Of a stretch of DNA of 64,000 nt, positions 63,478 through 64,000 are shown in pieces (the stretch's first letter is position 1; the number at the start of each line of letters is the position of its first letter). The position numbers and the translations under genes are program-made. The stretch comes from Bufo bufo. Lineage: Eukaryota > Chordata > Amphibia > Anura > Bufonidae. The stretch covers positions 108,474,644 through 108,538,643 of the forward strand of contig NC_053391.1 of assembly GCF_905171765.1 (NCBI RefSeq), given 5' to 3'. The notes under the pieces are model-generated. The model was given only the letters and a program-made list of their open reading frames with translations. It was not told the origin of the DNA and did no database searches.

Positions 63478-64000
63478 TATGGCCCGCTGGACCCATCCCC
63501 GGAGCTCCTCCGGTTCCACAGGCGTCTTAGCCTCTCTGGCGATTTCCGCCATCTCAAAAATCTTGGTCAACGGGCCAAAAACGTCCAGGAGTTTGTCCTG
63601 GCACGCTTTCAGTGCCGATTCCAGCCCCCTTCTAGGGTTCCACCCAGATTTTGCTAAGAACTGGACCATTTTGGGGTCCACGGACGGGGTCTCGCAGACC
63701 TTGTTTGCAACAATGGGTCTAGGGCACTCGGCCTTCATTTTGTTGCAAGCCTCCTTACTCAGAGGGCAACGAACACGCGCTTCAAGGTATTGAGCCACGT
63801 GGTCAAGGGGGAGCCATTCGGCAGATCTGGGGTGGCGAAGACTGTCGGGGTCGAAAAGGGGGTCAACGACAGGATCGGTTAATACACCAGACGGCCCCTG
63901 CAATGCGTCCGCAGACGAAGCGCCAGGACACGCCGGGATGGGTGTTGGATTAGGATCGGCATGGGTAGAATCAGACAGATCTTCCTCGGGGAAATCAATA

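Larger units (their letters stand above)
58491..64000 (-). mobile_element. DIRS-like tyrosine-recombinase retrotransposon (left part outside window)
   Basis: Read on the minus strand, the order is gag (from the right edge to about 61540), reverse transcriptase/RNase H (about 61450-59800), tyrosine recombinase (about 59790-59168), then a terminal region. This gene order, a tyrosine recombinase in place of an integrase, and inverted rather than direct terminal sequences identify the DIRS order. The 5' terminus lies beyond 64000. A Tc1 element (61836-63477) interrupts gag. Frameshifts and stops show the copy is dead. Confidence 0.9.
61548..64000 (-). pseudogene. DIRS gag, split by Tc1 and partial at the edge
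   Basis: The upstream part (63479-64000) is open to the window edge and includes QGPSGVLTDPVVDPLFDPDS and WLPLDHVAQYLEARVRCPLS. The downstream part (61639-61833) includes NSSLSIERRKAILFKIEPKL and GLLFGESFIKDMGK. Removing the Tc1 with one TA leaves the frame continuous across the site. A TAG at 61639-61641 follows DKA, then the frame continues into an Arg/Gly-rich tail (FQGRFSSRAGGYRGRSAGRS), as expected for a nucleic-acid-binding gag C-terminus. Confidence 0.8.

Overview
The window is vertebrate nuclear DNA, most likely from a frog. The evidence is a spliced RABGEF1 gene with vertebrate exon structure, set in DNA dominated by repeat classes that are typical of anuran genomes: palindromic TTAA-flanked MITEs, Tc1 elements, a piggyBac, hAT elements, a DIRS retrotransposon and Penelope-like elements (PLEs). 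Frog rather than another amphibian or fish is an inference from repeat style, not a proof.

Positions 1-28,050 (minus strand): RABGEF1 (Rabex-5), the Rab5 guanine-nucleotide exchange factor. A noncoding first exon with a CRE and an ETS site lies at 27.9-28.04 kb. Seven constitutive coding exons encode 360 residues: the A20 zinc finger, the ubiquitin-binding MIU helix, the helical bundle and most of the VPS9 domain. The last exons lie beyond the left edge. A 120-nt in-frame, phase-symmetric candidate cassette exon sits at 12,463-12,582. Introns are filled with foldback MITEs, a PLE endonuclease relic (18.8 kb), a 21-bp minisatellite (20.74-22.03 kb) and a 36-bp minisatellite (26.6-27.65 kb). 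All long ORFs in the two minisatellites are artefacts of periods divisible by three. A plus-strand start codon plus splice donor at 20.63-20.69 kb may be an orphan first exon.

Positions 29.2-48.35 kb: an array of roughly 385-bp tandem repeats, split in two by a nearly complete PLE (RT plus GIY-YIG endonuclease) at 34.28-45.36 kb. The PLE has itself been invaded three times: by about 0.7 kb carrying a hammerhead-ribozyme motif (35.74-36.44 kb), by a hAT with minisatellites (37.3-39.13 kb), and by a full-length piggyBac (39,809-44,851) with TTAA duplications and a 616-aa transposase. Removing these leaves about 3.5 kb, a normal PLE length.

Positions 48.35-64 kb: a truncated Tc1-like relic; a 3.2-kb nonautonomous hAT with an 8-bp target duplication (49,996-53,204); a Tc1 whose transposase has one nonsense codon (54,144-55,703); a second, better hammerhead motif between inverted repeats (55.78-56.28 kb); a Tc1 with an uninterrupted DD34E-type transposase (56,613-58,169); and a decayed DIRS retrotransposon (58.49 kb to the right edge) whose gag is split by a third Tc1 (61,836-63,477).

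The only host gene supported is RABGEF1. No tRNA, rRNA, CRISPR or bacterial feature was seen. Splice sites were called by eye from GT/AG signals, reading phase and remembered RABGEF1 family sequence; no alignment was run.
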